Source: Aedes albopictus (lineage: Eukaryota > Arthropoda > Insecta > Diptera > Culicidae). From it: a stretch of DNA of 64,000 bases. The notes beneath the pieces were generated by a model that searched no databases, was not told the origin of the DNA, and saw nothing but the letters and a program-made list of their open reading frames with translations. The stretch covers positions 330,580,129 to 330,644,128 of the forward strand of contig NC_085138.1 of the NCBI RefSeq assembly GCF_035046485.1. Direction: 5' to 3'. Below, piece by piece: positions 32,755 through 44,522 of this stretch; positions within the stretch are counted from its first letter, which is position 1; each line of letters opens with the position of its first letter. The position numbers were made by a program, and so were the translations under genes.

Positions 32755-34690
32755 ATAGCCGACCGTGCACATTATAGGAGGGGGGGACTGTCTATCGACG
32801 TTTAATGCGCCATTAAAGTTGCCTGGAATTTGCCAAACCTTTCATTTAACAAAATCTTTGTTCGACAGTCAGCGAGGTCCTTACGATCATCGGGGATAGG
32901 GAGGAAGTGTTGATTAGATATCTACTTGGAAGATGTCCAAAAACTTGGGCCACTTCATAGGAATCTGGAGTTGGAAATTGGACGGCGTTTAATGAGGTGC
33001 TATCCTTGGCGAAAAAGCCTTTGAGAAATTGTCATAGATTTAGTTTAAGCATTTACCTGGTTACAACTGAAAAAGTAAACATTAGCATTAAGCAAGTCGC
33101 ACAAATTTCGTTGGTAGTACAGTTTTAGACCGCTGTTATGAGGATTGCTTCTTTCCCGTCGGATACCAAAGCACAAAGATTTGAGACTAATACCTGATTC
33201 CTCGATGTCCTAGCTACAGCCCTGATGATCTTTTTCAAATTATATCTGGAGTTTCTACATATAAATCATCAAAAGTTCTACCAAGAATAATTCATTGAGG
33301 AACTTATTCTGCGGTTTAACCAAGGGATCCTCTTGAAAGACCTCCAAGCAAAAGCAACAGCAAAAAGGAGATTCGCCAAGATATTCTCTCTTCCCGAAGC
33401 TCTCCCATAGTTTGCACAGAATTTCCCACAGAAATTCTCCCAAGAGCTTTTTCTGGCATTTTTTCAGGAAATACTTCTGGGACTCGTTCAAGAATTGTTA
33501 AAGGAGTTACTTCTTGGCTTCCTGTAGAAGTTCCTCAAAGTATTAATTCTGGAACTTCGATATTCTTTGAATTATTTCCCCAGGTTATGAAGATTATTTT
33601 CTAGGAATTTTACCGCGCTTTTTTCTTAGAATGCTTCAAATTATCCTTCTGGGACTCTTCCAGGAGTACTATATGCAAATCATTTACCAGTTTTTTTTTT
33701 CTGAAAATCCTTAAGGAATTTTTTCTGGAATACTACCGATAAGAATCTTCCTGGAATTATTTCAAGAAAAATCTAACACAATGCTAAAAGAAAAACATAG
33801 TTACTCCTGTGCAACAAAAACTTAAGCTGTCGTGATTCTTCTGTGGCGTGTGTGCTGCTTCGATTCATGAATCCTCCAAAAAGGTTGTCTGGTCTTCTTT
33901 CACGGGTTCCTAAAGAAATTATTTGTAGGAATCTACAATAAAATACATATTTTTTGTAGGAATCTACAGAAGTAATTCTTGGAAGAATCTATCATCCTGA
34001 AAGAACTAACTATCATCCTGAAGAAATTCTCAGATATCGAATTCCGGTATCTCAGATTAAACTCCTGTAGGAATCTCTACAGGAGCTTCTGAACCATTTC
34101 CTGGACAAATCCATTAAGCAATCAAGAGGAATCCACAGAAGACATCCCCAGCAGACATTTCTAAGGGAATTCTAGATGGCATTTCAAGAATAATAAAGGA
34201 ATGGGATTTCCTGAGTAAGAACCACATATTTTTTTACAGGAATCTACAGAAGGAATTCCTGGAATAATACTAACTGGTATTTTTGAAGAGATCGATAGAT
34301 AGAATTCCTTAAAGGAATGCCCAGACATTTTTTTTTTCGAAAACCCGAGAGGAAAGTATTAGATCACGGGTTCTCAAAGAGCGGTCGGCAGCCCCAGAGG
34401 GCGGGGCGCGATGTCACCAAAGAAATTGTTAAACTTTTATTCTATTTTGTGCAAATTATACTACCCCCAAAAGCCACAATTTAAGGCACAATTTTTCAGT
34501 ATAAAACGCCTTCGGAGAAAAAGTTTTCCGCTGCGCCTCTCTCTTTTTCAGCCACAACTTAAATTGAATGTACATGACATCATTGTTTACGAAATGTAAG
34601 TAACGAATAAAAAAATGTATCATTGATCGTCGAAAATCCCTCTCATAAGAAATTTCAGGCATCCTCATTGTACCTAAGAAAAAACTCGGT
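32755..34690. other. Unassigned, with scattered degenerate TTCC repeats
   Basis: No gene recognised. From about 33240 the sequence is increasingly built of diverged 'ttcctnnagaaatt' units. A decayed half of the foldback MITE (GCAACAAAAACTTAAGCTGTC...) lies near 33806-33863. The 62-codon ORF at 34411-34599 shows nothing familiar. Confidence 0.45.
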
Positions 34691-35930
34691 TTCGTTCATT
34701 TAATTCATATTTTTTTCTTAAAAAATTAATTGGGTCCCAGATGTTTTGACAAATTATAAAGGAGGTCGATGATTTTTTCTGGAGGAATTTCATGAAGGAG
34801 TTTATGGGGGAATCCCCAGATGGCATTTCCATAGTTATCCAAATCCACAAATGAAGCTTCTGGATTATTCTAATTCCTGGACGATTTATATAAAATAAAT
34901 CTCTAGTTAGTGTTTCAGAAGGAATCATTACTAGAAATTCTAATGTACCAGGAATGGCAGGAGAGTTGAAAATTTGCTCTTACTTGATTCTTGAGAAAGT
35001 GCTTCCGGGAATTGCTCTAGGAAGTGGCTCGATCTTCCAGGATTTTTTCTCCGATAAGTTCAAGGATTCCTGCAAAACACATTTTCTGTGAGATTTCTCT
35101 AGCGCTATCCGTAATTCATTTCGTGGCTCAAAATTCCAATGGAAATTTTCCCAGAAAATCCGCTGGGAATTACTAATTGCATTCCTACGAAAATTCAACA
35201 AAGAGTTTATCCTGGAATTCATAAAGGAATTCGTTCGAGAATTTATCAATAAATTCTTCCGGGAATTACTCCGGAATTCTTCAAAGAGTTAAGCCGGAAA
35301 TCCCACCAAGAATTTTTCAAGAAATTCTTCCAAAAGTTCATACAAAAAATCTTCTGGGAGTTCGTGTAAAAATTCCTCGGGGAGTTTATTCAGAAATTCC
35401 TCCGTAAATTTCTCAAGAAATTCTTTCTGGAATTCCTCTAATAAGTCTTCCAGGAATTCCTCCACACATTTCCCGAGAATCCGCCCAGAATTTGTTCCAG
35501 GAATACCTACAGAGCTCTTTTCGAGAATTCATTCAGAATTTCCTCCGGGTATTCCTCCAAAAATTCCTTTGGAAATTTCTCCATCAATTTATCCAGGAAT
35601 TTGTCCATTAATTTCTCCGGGAATTTATCCAGTTATTTATCAAGAATTTCATTCAGGGAACTTCTCCATAAATTTCTCCGGTAATTCCTCCGTAAGTTTT
35701 TCCGGAATTTCCGTAGCAAATTCCATCGGGAAGGATGACTCCCGTTATTCCTCCAACAATTTCTCTGGGATCTCCTCCAGAAAATCGTCCAGAAACTCTT
35801 CTGGGAATTCAGGGATTTTTCCGGAATTCCCCCTAAAATTCCTCCGTGAGTTCCTTCTGATTTTTTTACCGGGAATTCCTGCAAAAGTTCTTCCAGGAAT
35901 TCCTCCAGTTCCATAGGGGATTCTTCCAGA
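34690..35930 (+). repeat. Degenerate GAATTCCTCC array
   Basis: Units of about 24-30 bp based on GAATTCCTCCAGG recur with heavy divergence and no fixed frame, densest after 35200. ORFs within it are by-products. The same unit forms arrays at 36815-37610, 47125-47280 and 59421-64000. Confidence 0.85.
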
Positions 35931-36039
35931 AGAAGGTGACTTTTTCGTCCGTATCAGTTTTGGTAGCAGCATAAACGGTTTTGCATCTACATCCGTAGGT
36001 TTCAGTAATTCTTGTCGCATCGTCGGTCGGTTGAGATAT

Positions 36040-36503
36040 TTCATTTCATTTATTTAGTTGACATCAAATTCATGATAATACTGAATCAACAACTTGTCGC
36101 CATATTACTCGATTTGCAGCTGCAGCTCTCCAACGTCGGTCACGCCCAACACTCGCCAGATCACGCCCATCGTGCTCTCTGCGCTCCACGCCTTCTTGTA
36201 CCAACCGGATGGTTAGCAAACACCCGCTTTGCAGGGTTGTTGTCCGGCATTCTTGCAACATGCCCTGCCCATCGTATCCTTCCGCCTTTGGCCACTCTCT
36301 GGATGCTGGGTTCGCCGTAAAGTGCAGCGAGCTCGTGGTTCATCCTTCTCCGCCACACACCGTTCTCCTGCACACCGCCGAAGATCGTCCTTAGCACCCT
36401 TCGCTCGAAAACTCCGAGTGCTTGCAGGTCCTTTTCGAGCATCGTCCATGTCTCGTGTCCGTAGAGAACCATCGGTCTTATTAACGTCTTGTACATTTGG
36501 TGC
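36040..36503 (-). pseudogene. LINE ORF2 C-terminal fragment
   Basis: The minus strand reads the LINE C-terminal block: M-Y-K-T-L-I-R-P, Y-G-H-E-T-W, F-E-R-R-V-L-R, G-R-I-R-W-A-G-H-V-A-R-M and a final R-A-R-W-A, after which a frameshift interrupts it. A tail near 36050 (AAATAAATGAAATG on this strand) marks the LINE 3' end. It matches 56744-57200 closely; everything upstream is missing. Confidence 0.85.
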
Positions 36504-36569
36504 GGGGTTGGTGGTTGGTTGAGATAGTTAGAGGGAAAAAGTGTGTTTTTTTTATTCGGCTGCGATGCC

Positions 36570-36800
36570 AGCAGCATCATGGCATGGATGTCATAATCGG
36601 GCACTTTTCCTTTCCTCTTCCAACCTAATTGCAAGGACGTGGCCAACACCATTATTGTAACGTTAATGAAAGCCTCCGAAGGTTGCACAGTGAGAATGTT
36701 GACCACCCCCAGTCAATTATTCAGTTGATTCATTGTGCTACTGTCATTGGTTCGGGTAAATCACGGAGTAGCAACCATAGATATGTGCAGTCAGTCTAAG
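36570..36800 (+). mobile_element. LINE 3'-end fragment (family of 54086-55314)
   Basis: The blocks GCAAGGACGTGGCC, CAGTGAGAATGTTGACC and AATCACGGAGTAGCAAC match the 54086-55314 element in order. It ends with CTAAGC/GCTTAG tail repeats near 36790. Confidence 0.65.
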
Positions 36801-36814
36801 CTTAGTTAAGCTAA

Positions 36815-37610
36815 GCAAATCCTCCGGAAAATTCTGGGAATTTATTGTGGAATTCTTGTGCGAATTCGTCCAGCAATTCCTCCAGATTTTTTTTAGGGAA
36901 TTTATCCAGCAATTCCTTTACAAATTCCTTCTTAAATTTATCCGAGAATTCATACAGAAATTCCTCCAGAAACACATCCGGGAATTCATTTTGAAATTCT
37001 TCCGGGAGTTTGTCCAGATTTTTTTACGGTAGTCGTCCAGAAACTTTTCTGGGAATTAATCTGGATTTTCTCTAGGAATTCTTTAAGAAATTCCTCCAAA
37101 AACTCCTCCAGGAATTCGTCCAGAAATTTTTCCAGAAATTCTTCTGGGATTCATCAGGGAATTTCTCCCATCATTTTACCAAAAATTCCTCCGAGAACTC
37201 CAAAAGAAATTCATCCAGGAAATCTACCTGAAAATATTTCCAAAATTCCTGTACAAATTTCTTTGAGACTTCCTCAAGAAATCTTCCGGAAATTGATCTA
37301 GTAGTACTTCCAGAAATTCCTACAGAAATGTATCCAGTAATTTCTTCCAAAAATGCACCAGGGATTCATCCAGTAATTCCATTAGAAATTCCTCCGGGAA
37401 TTTGTCCAGATATTTCTCCTGAAATTCCTTCATAAATTTATGCAAACAATTGGCAATTCTTTCAGAAATTATTTCAGAAATTCATTCGAGAATTGATCCA
37501 GCAATTCCTCCTTTTAGGAATTCCCCAAGGAATCCTTAATCATCCAGAAATTCCGGGAGGAATCGACGAGGGCATTCCTGGAGGAGTCCCCGGGAGAATT
37601 TCTGTCCTGT
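36815..37610 (+). repeat. Degenerate GAATTCCTCC array
   Basis: Same unit and orientation as 34690-35930; the LINE fragments between the two arrays may have split one array. Confidence 0.85.
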
Positions 37611-38130
37611 ACTTACTGTCCTAGATTATAGTGCTCCTCAACCACAGACAAACTGACGTAACAACTCACAGAATTTTCGCGAAAATTAATCTTCTATCAT
37701 CCAGACACGTTTCAACAAACACTGCGTTGTACGTACAACAACATCAGCAGAAGGCGCTAGTGTGAAACGTCAAACGCAACATCTACAGATTACATCTTGC
37801 AATCTGACGCCAACCGACCCATGAACTCAACGTTGTTTCACTAGTTTGACACCATAATCTTCAAAACTTTTATTCATTTGCAAGATTAGGCACTAACACA
37901 TCTTAGAGCAGAATGGAAACTATTAAAATAAATCTAAAATCAGCAGAAATACAACTGACTGCTTCAGGGGAGTTACAAAGGTGTTTCAAAATATTTCAGG
38001 AAATGTCAGAGGGGCTTAAGGGGGTCTCACAGGTGCTCAGGTAAGCATTAGAGGTGAGGTGAGCTTCAAGACGTTTCAATGCGTTTCAGCGCGTTTCAGG
38101 AGATCTGCTTGATATTTGTTGTCTTTTCGA
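37611..38130. other. Unassigned sequence
   Basis: No coding or terminal repeat signal recognised. Confidence 0.4.
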
Positions 38131-38134
38131 ACAT

Positions 38135-38310
38135 TACTAAATGTAACATAGCCAACGGCAACCAGTTCGATATAGTAGAATTAGAATAGAATACATTTAG
38201 GCGCTGTACAAAGTGGAAGTACAGCTTCAAATTGGAATCGCTCACGCAGTGCCCTAGTGGACAAAAGAGCTGTAAATTAGGTTAAGTGATTGAAGAATAA
38301 TAAACTTAAC
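38135..38310 (+). mobile_element. SINE 3' fragment
   Basis: The reverse complement of 62127-62270 matches here, including GGCGCTGTACAAAGTG, CACGCAGTGCCCTAGTGGAC and GTGATTGAAGAATAA. The tRNA-like head is absent. An isolated MITE terminus (GGGAGCATCCATTAAGAACG) begins just beyond, at 38336. Confidence 0.75.
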
Positions 38311-38329
38311 ATGTGCCTATTCAGGGAGC

Positions 38330-41300
38330 ATCCATTAAGAACGTCACGCTAAAATTGAGAAATTTCGAGTTTATCCTATAGCTATTGAAACTAGAATAGT
38401 AGTTGCTCTCCATAATACAAACAGCTTGAACACACCGCACCATCAACGGATGCTTTCACTCAAATAAATTTCCTGACTGGAAACCCTCGATAAAGTGCAA
38501 AGGAAATTGTCAATTGATGTTTAGCATTGCAAATTCTTCTGCTAGCAAAGTTATCCTTCGTCTCCTCGGAAAGGCACTACTGTTTTCTGCCATGATTCTA
38601 GTGGTCCATCTTGATGGCAAGAACGATGTTACACTTACCTCTCATAAGTCATGCGATACCATTATTCGCAGTGGGTTAAAACGCGAAGATTGAATCTGGA
38701 AAATTATTTTCAACTTATTGGTGGGTCGTCTAGGAAGATACACCGATTCATCAACATTTTCAGTCGTATTTTCTTGATTCCACGATTTCATGCGATAGAA
38801 ATGAAATGTGTTGATTTTACGTCATCATTAGTCACATACTAAACAATCTCAAACAAATCTGATAGTTTAAATAGAGCTAAAACTAGATGAAACGTGGGTG
38901 AATAACTTTGCATTTTTAATGTACTTCCTCCGAGAGAGTTGAAACATAAACGATGATCAGATGAGACAAATATTAACACTGCACACCACATGCCATGTAT
39001 ATACCAGAAGGTTTTTATGAACTGTGAAGGGCAGCTCAAATCCAGATCGAACTTTTCTGTCAAACAATGCTAGACATATTTGAAACGCAAAATTTACGAT
39101 CCCTCGTAAACATATTGATTACCATCTTTCAGTTTGAGTTTGAGATTCACATATGGTGTGACCAAGCCTTTGTTTGGTACGTGAAATATTTGAAGTGAGG
39201 ATATAGATATTGAATTTATTAGTTATGCAAATATCACAGACGATATATATGCGACTATGTAGTCCATGAGTAGAGAACTGCTATAAATATATATCCTTCT
39301 TTTTCTCATTGATATTCCACCTCAACTGGAACGTAGCTTGCTTCTTAGCTCTTAGAATTATATAAAAACTAGAACTTTTAAGTTATGCTCTTCCGTTGTC
39401 TCAAACAACTTGTGTGTGTTATTTGCTGCGAAAAGGATAATAAAAATTCTATAAGTCTTTCCAAATTTGAGAGCTTTTTTGTCAGTTAACCATTTATGCA
39501 TTCATAAATTGCATTGTGCAGACATTTTACGAACAAAGCATTTATTCTTTTCCTTGACCTTTTACTCCGCAATTGGGTATATTCATATCAGAATAAGTAT
39601 GGCAGCATAAACTAGCATAGATTATTTATTTTAACAAAAGATCTTTAAGCATCTACAACGGCTTAGAGAAGTTCGCTTTCTAAATGTGGGTACCCCAAGT
39701 TTGCATATTTCCAGGAAACCAAAGGTCATTGCCATCCGATTGAATTAATTCGTTCACATATTTCATCATAACGAGATTAACATTATCCAACCACAGAAAA
39801 AAAAAACCATCCCAAAAACGAGGCACGTCCAAATGATGCCTATTTATTCTTCCCAAAACGAAGCCGTCTTCTAGTTCATCATCCTCCTCATCAAGGGGCC
39901 ATCAACGAAATCGGGAGAGATCTCCGCCCGGCACTTTGCTTTTGCAGACCGAAACGTCCCAACCTACCGACGATGACGACGATGAAGACGACCGCATGCG
40001 CATCAGAGGTCTCATCTAGATCATCCCGTCCTGGATCGACTGGTTGACGATCGACGACGACGGCTGGCTGTGGTCTGGTCATCTTCATAACTATAGCTTG
40101 TTCGTCAAAAGGTATAAAGTTTCAAGTGTATTTGCTTTTCTTCCACCGTGTCCCCCCACCAACAACGGGGTTGTACGGGGCCAGTCAAACAAAACAACTG
40201 TTTGAAGAATCACCTCCAAATGGGCCTGCGATGATAGTGGGGTGCAGACGAAGAGTGGTATTTAAAGTTCTTGGGCCGGGTGAAAACGTCATTAACATTC
40301 ATTTATTCATGAAACCTCGTAAAGAAGAGACTTTTTTCGGGCGATCAGTCAACTCTTTTGCGCCTGTCTTCTCATATGGGCTCATCCGTCCGTCCGTTAG
40401 TTGGTCGTTAGTTATTTCGTTAGGTTGCTAAATGATGGACAAGAGCTCCGCCGAAGAGGTGATTAGAACGCAGATATGGCGCTTTCGGAACCGACCAACA
40501 ACGGAGGAACTCTGGCTGGTTGGCACTCTGCAGCCTTAAAAAGTACATGGTCGTGATGTTAATTTGCGCCTCAACAAGCGCTTCCCGCCCATAAATAATA
40601 ATTAAAATGTTAATACCAGACGTTGACATCGTCCGGTGTGGTGGGACATGTGGTCGCCGGCTCATCAAGTGAGGCCATGTAAAGGCCCGTAGGAGGATCG
40701 CAGCACGGGTGAAAGACAATTTGGAGCAACCTGCCAGAATTCTCTTCGGGAATCCTCAGGCCTAAGAGGAGGTGTCGTGCGGTGTGTGAAAACTTTCAAT
40801 GAATTTTGATTATCTGATTAGTATGCGTTATTGACGACAATGGCAGGGAGAAGTTTTGTTTCGTGATTTGATTTCATGGTCGTGATCATTACGATCACTT
40901 CAAGTGGAAGAATGGCTCACTGAGGTTATGTGGCACATAAAATATGAATATTATTGCTGGAACGGCTATAAAGAATCAAAACGATGGCTTCTTTGTGTGT
41001 CAATCATACCTCGAAAGAAAAGTTCAGTCGAATCATTTCTCAGCTGATTGTTAGTTTAAAAATAATGCAGATTATGCTGATTAATCCCTCTGTCAAATTT
41101 TCTCCAATCTACATCTATAATAAGCTAAGCCTAAAAGAGACTTGTACGATAATTCATGGTAAAATGTTTTACTAGGCAGAGCTTGCAGCTGATGATATGC
41201 GAATTCCATCAGAAATACGTAACTTAACCTCCTTGCTCCATGCCACACTTGTCAGGTGCCGACCAAACCCGACATCGAAAATCTATCGAATAGTGGATTC

Positions 41301-41495
41301 TAATTGAATGAATTCTGAAGCCTAAACAGTGACTTCCGCTGGCATTTTCATACTTTAAATAACGCTGAAAGTAAGTAAAATGCTATAAAGAACATCAGAT
41401 ATGCTGACAGCGTACTTTTTTCGACGCTATGTTTGGTGCGGAACCAATGTTTTCACTAAAAGCAACTCTATAGTTATAACATTGATCAAATTGAA
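38330..41495. other. Unassigned, low repeat content
   Basis: Short ORFs (for example 40126-40431 plus, 40420-40719 minus) show no domain that I recognise. GC rises at 39890-40440. This could be host intergenic or intronic sequence, but nothing supports a gene. Confidence 0.35.
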
Positions 41496-41499
41496 ACGA

Positions 41500-41900
41500 T
41501 TTGACACCGGGAGTAGTTGTTCGGTCCCAGACGGGGACTGGCCTCCCAAGTAACACACTTGTCACCGAAGAGTCACGGCGGCGCAGGTTTTTGTTATGCA
41601 GAAGTCACTGTGACTTACTTCTAGCAAGTAAGTGTTTATTTGTTAGAAGTAAGCCACAGTGACTTCTGCGCAACAAAAACCTGCGCCGCCGTGACTCTTC
41701 GGTGACAAGTGTGTTACTTGGGCTAAGCCCCAAGCGGCTGGTCTTAGGACAACGGCCGCTTCCGGGGTGGGCACACAAGTCCGTCTTCTATCTCCCGGGT
41801 CCCAGGGCGTATTAGTAGGGGAGAGCTTCAGATGTGGGACTCCTAAAATTAATGATTGAAATGAACTTACGGTTTATTGATATTCCTCAACGGCGGGCGG
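41500..41900 (-). repeat. Probable 3' LTR of the Bel/Pao element (limits approximate)
   Basis: It follows pol on the minus strand, contains AATAAA near 41877 and ends near a CA dinucleotide at about 41500. No 5' LTR is present for comparison, so the limits are inferred. A foldback MITE interrupts it at 41546-41721. Confidence 0.45.
41546..41721. mobile_element. Near-perfect foldback MITE, copy 2
   Basis: Same length (176 bp) and termini as 29503-29678, with only a few differences. It sits in the presumed Bel/Pao LTR. Confidence 0.88.
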
Positions 41901-42324
41901 TGATGGTTATGACGGGGTGACAGTGGTATTCAACCACCACAGGTTACTGTAGAGGGTCACACAGTAGATTGGGCCGGGCGACACACGTGGGCGCCGGTTT
42001 CGAACCAGCTTCGATATTTGCACGTGCGGGTAGACCGGAACTTGGTGGTGACCCGCGGGACGGCTTCGGGCGTCACGAATCGCCGGCCTTAACCACGGGA
42101 TGGCGGTTGACTTCGTGAGAGGCGACGGGTAGCCGCGGAGGCGAGGCGGTGATGCGACGTTGTTCGACAGGAGATGTGTGGTACCTTCAAATGACTTGGC
42201 GGATGCCTGCAGACTCGGGTGGCTGCAACGGTCGTATTGGACCACCGAAAGGCTTGGTTTGATGGTTTCGGACTCGGCGGGCGATCCCGGCCACCTTGGA
42301 ATGCAGAGGGGTAGCGGACAGGTC

Positions 42325-42558
42325 CTAGGTCCAACTTAGCTGACTATTTCGCCACGTGGCCGGGCTTGGATGGGGCTGACAGCCTGTTTGAAAATTATTC
42401 CTGGTGGATCCGAGCTTCGCTGATCTGCCGATTCCACACTTGTCGTCGATCAGACCGTCGTAATCTGATATCGTGTCTCCCAGAGTAACTTTCACGCAAC
42501 CGGTGTTAACCTTCACATACCCGACCCCAGGTAACTCATTATGAAAATGCTGGCACAC
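42325..42558 (-). pseudogene. Bel/Pao pol 3' remnant
   Basis: A 77-codon frame after the integrase N-terminus, with G-V-G-Y-V-K-V and L-G-D-T-I-S-D-Y-D. It may be the tail of pol joined after deletion of the integrase core. Assignment is by position only. Confidence 0.35.
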
Positions 42559-43177
42559 CGTGCCTGCGTGCTTGCTGCAAGATAGTTATTTCGTCGGGAA
42601 AACCTTCTTGTTGTGCGAAACGAAACAGAAAGTCCTCAGATTTTCTAAGCTCCATCATCGTCAGCGGTCCGAGGTAGCTCTGCCGCCGTTTCGCTTTCAG
42701 TTGCAAGTTGGAAATATAACGGAGCACAAACGCCATCACGTTCCGTAGCCGTTTCCAGTTGGAGAAGTCCCCTACGGGAATGAATGAACCGCACGGTTCC
42801 GTTCGATGAACCATTAAGTGCGGACGGAGCTCTGTAGTTACTGGCGACCGTAGACAAGGAGTTTCCGGCCATTTTGTTTCTGGAAACCATAGGAAATCTG
42901 GACCGGTGAACCATCTGCTTTCTGACGTAAGATCCGGTGTTCCATCCCACTTCGTTCCATCGTCGGCAGCGTTAAACCTTGTTGGAACCCATCGCCATTC
43001 CTCGGGTTCAGAAGTTTCCAAGATCTCACTGACTCGAAAAGCTACAAATTGCGAGTAGCGACGATAATCTGAGTTGATCCAGTGAAGCACGTCTCGAGAA
43101 TCTCTCCAGTACACCCGTCGAGTTATCCGAAGTGACAGCGAAGTGATAATGGTCTGTGCGAGTCTGGCACCAAGCAC
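42539..43177 (-). pseudogene. Bel/Pao RNase H end and integrase N-terminus
   Basis: A 212-codon frame. Near the start it has R-R-V-Y-W-R-D-S and V-L-H-W-I, the RNase H region of Bel/Pao pol. Later come W-R-W-V-P-T-R-F-N-A-A-D and, towards the end, E-L-R-K-S-E-D, leading into the integrase zinc region. The integrase catalytic core that should follow is missing. The frame is continuous in sense with the RT ORF, but shifted by a frameshift near 43190. It would remove template RNA and integrate cDNA in an intact element. Confidence 0.82.
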
Positions 43178-44522
43178 GGCACCTTGAAGTTCCAGTCAGT
43201 CCAGGTATCGAAAGAAACTTTAACGGAGCCACCCGGGCTTTTGAGGCGACTATGGAGCACTTTGTTGATCCGTTGTAGTCGAATCGTAGAAAATCTACAG
43301 CGGCGAAGCCCTTTTCGCTGGCATCGACGAACGTGTGGAGTTGTACATCGGTACAGCTGTTTAGTGCCAACGATGAGTTGTAGCAGCGCGGAATACGCAC
43401 GTCTTCGACTTGGGGTAGGATTTGTGTCCACAGCTGCCATTTTCTGTACAATTCTTCTGCGACTTCTTCATCCCACAGACACGAATGCCACATAAGTGGT
43501 AAAGTGTCTTTAATAAATATTAATAATAATTCTTCATCCCACTGGACCTTGGATCTCCAAACTTCCTGAAGCAGTATTTTGAGGAATATCAGGAAGTGAG
43601 CGATGAGCCCCAAAGGATCAAAAATCGTCATCAGAACACGGAGCATTTCCCGTTTGGTGGGTGGTCGTTGGCCCGCCAGAAGAAGTGGATCGTAGCGTTT
43701 CCAACCGACTTTGAACAAAAACTCATCCGTCGTGGTACTCCACCACATACCGAGCACTTTCTCGGCCGCTATTTCGGAACATAGGTCCATGTCCTTTTCC
43801 GTCATATCGCCTTCGTGGAGTGCCGTAAGAACAGTTCTGGAGTTGCACATCCAGTTGCGGATTTCGAAGCCGCCTTGAGAATGTACAAATTTGACCTCCT
43901 CTGCTAGACGAATAGCTTCGTTCTCCTCGTCAACGCTGGTCAACATGTCGTCCACGTAATGGCGTTTCGTTATTGTCTCTACGGCGACAGGGTGGCTTTC
44001 CCGGAAACACTCCGCATTTAAGTTTTTTATGTATTGGGCACAGCAAGGAGAACAACTGGCACCAAAACTCATAACTTGTAGTACGTACACAGCGATTCCA
44101 CCGTTCTCGTCTGTCCAGAAGAATCTGTGACAATGCTGGTCCTCGGTTCGCATCAAAATCTTATGGAACATTTCACGTAGGTCTCCTGACAATCCGATCC
44201 GGCCTTGCCGAAATCGTAGAAGTATGGCCAATAGCGAACAGAGAAGATCAGGTCCCTTTAGTAAGGCAGAATTCAGTGAAACGCCAAATGTTTTAGCTGC
44301 TGCATCCCATACCAGCCTAACTTTTCCCGGCTTGTTGGGGTTTGTCACTGGGAATATGGGAAGGTACCAGATGCGCGGGTGTGACTGATCAAGTTCCTCC
44401 TGTGTCAGCTTTCTGGCGTACCCTTTGGCAACATATTCGGCTATTTTCCCATTAAGAGTATCTGCCAAGTCCGTGTTTCGTTCCATTCGCTTTTGAAGTT
44501 GCTGATGCCGACGCAAGGCCAT
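43026..44522 (-). pseudogene. Bel/Pao reverse transcriptase
   Basis: A 498-codon frame. Residues about 68-93 have VRLVWDAAA...LNS..LKGPD, then LSGDLREMFHKI with motif A Asp 114, SFGASCSPC (152-160), and YVDDML (189-194), the catalytic motif C. An RNase H start with H-T-F-V-D-A-S-E-K-G lies near residue 410. The true pol is fused to gag-protease upstream; here an indel near 44550 breaks the join and appears to remove the R-F-E-T-G block. The last part, beyond about 43190, is read out of frame. Catalytic residues are intact, but the element cannot express a full polyprotein. Confidence 0.88.

Noticed and set aside
35569..36044. ORFs of 93-115 codons on both strands
   Set aside because: They lie in the degenerate GAATTCCTCC array, with the same by-product composition as the array ORFs at 60-64 kb.
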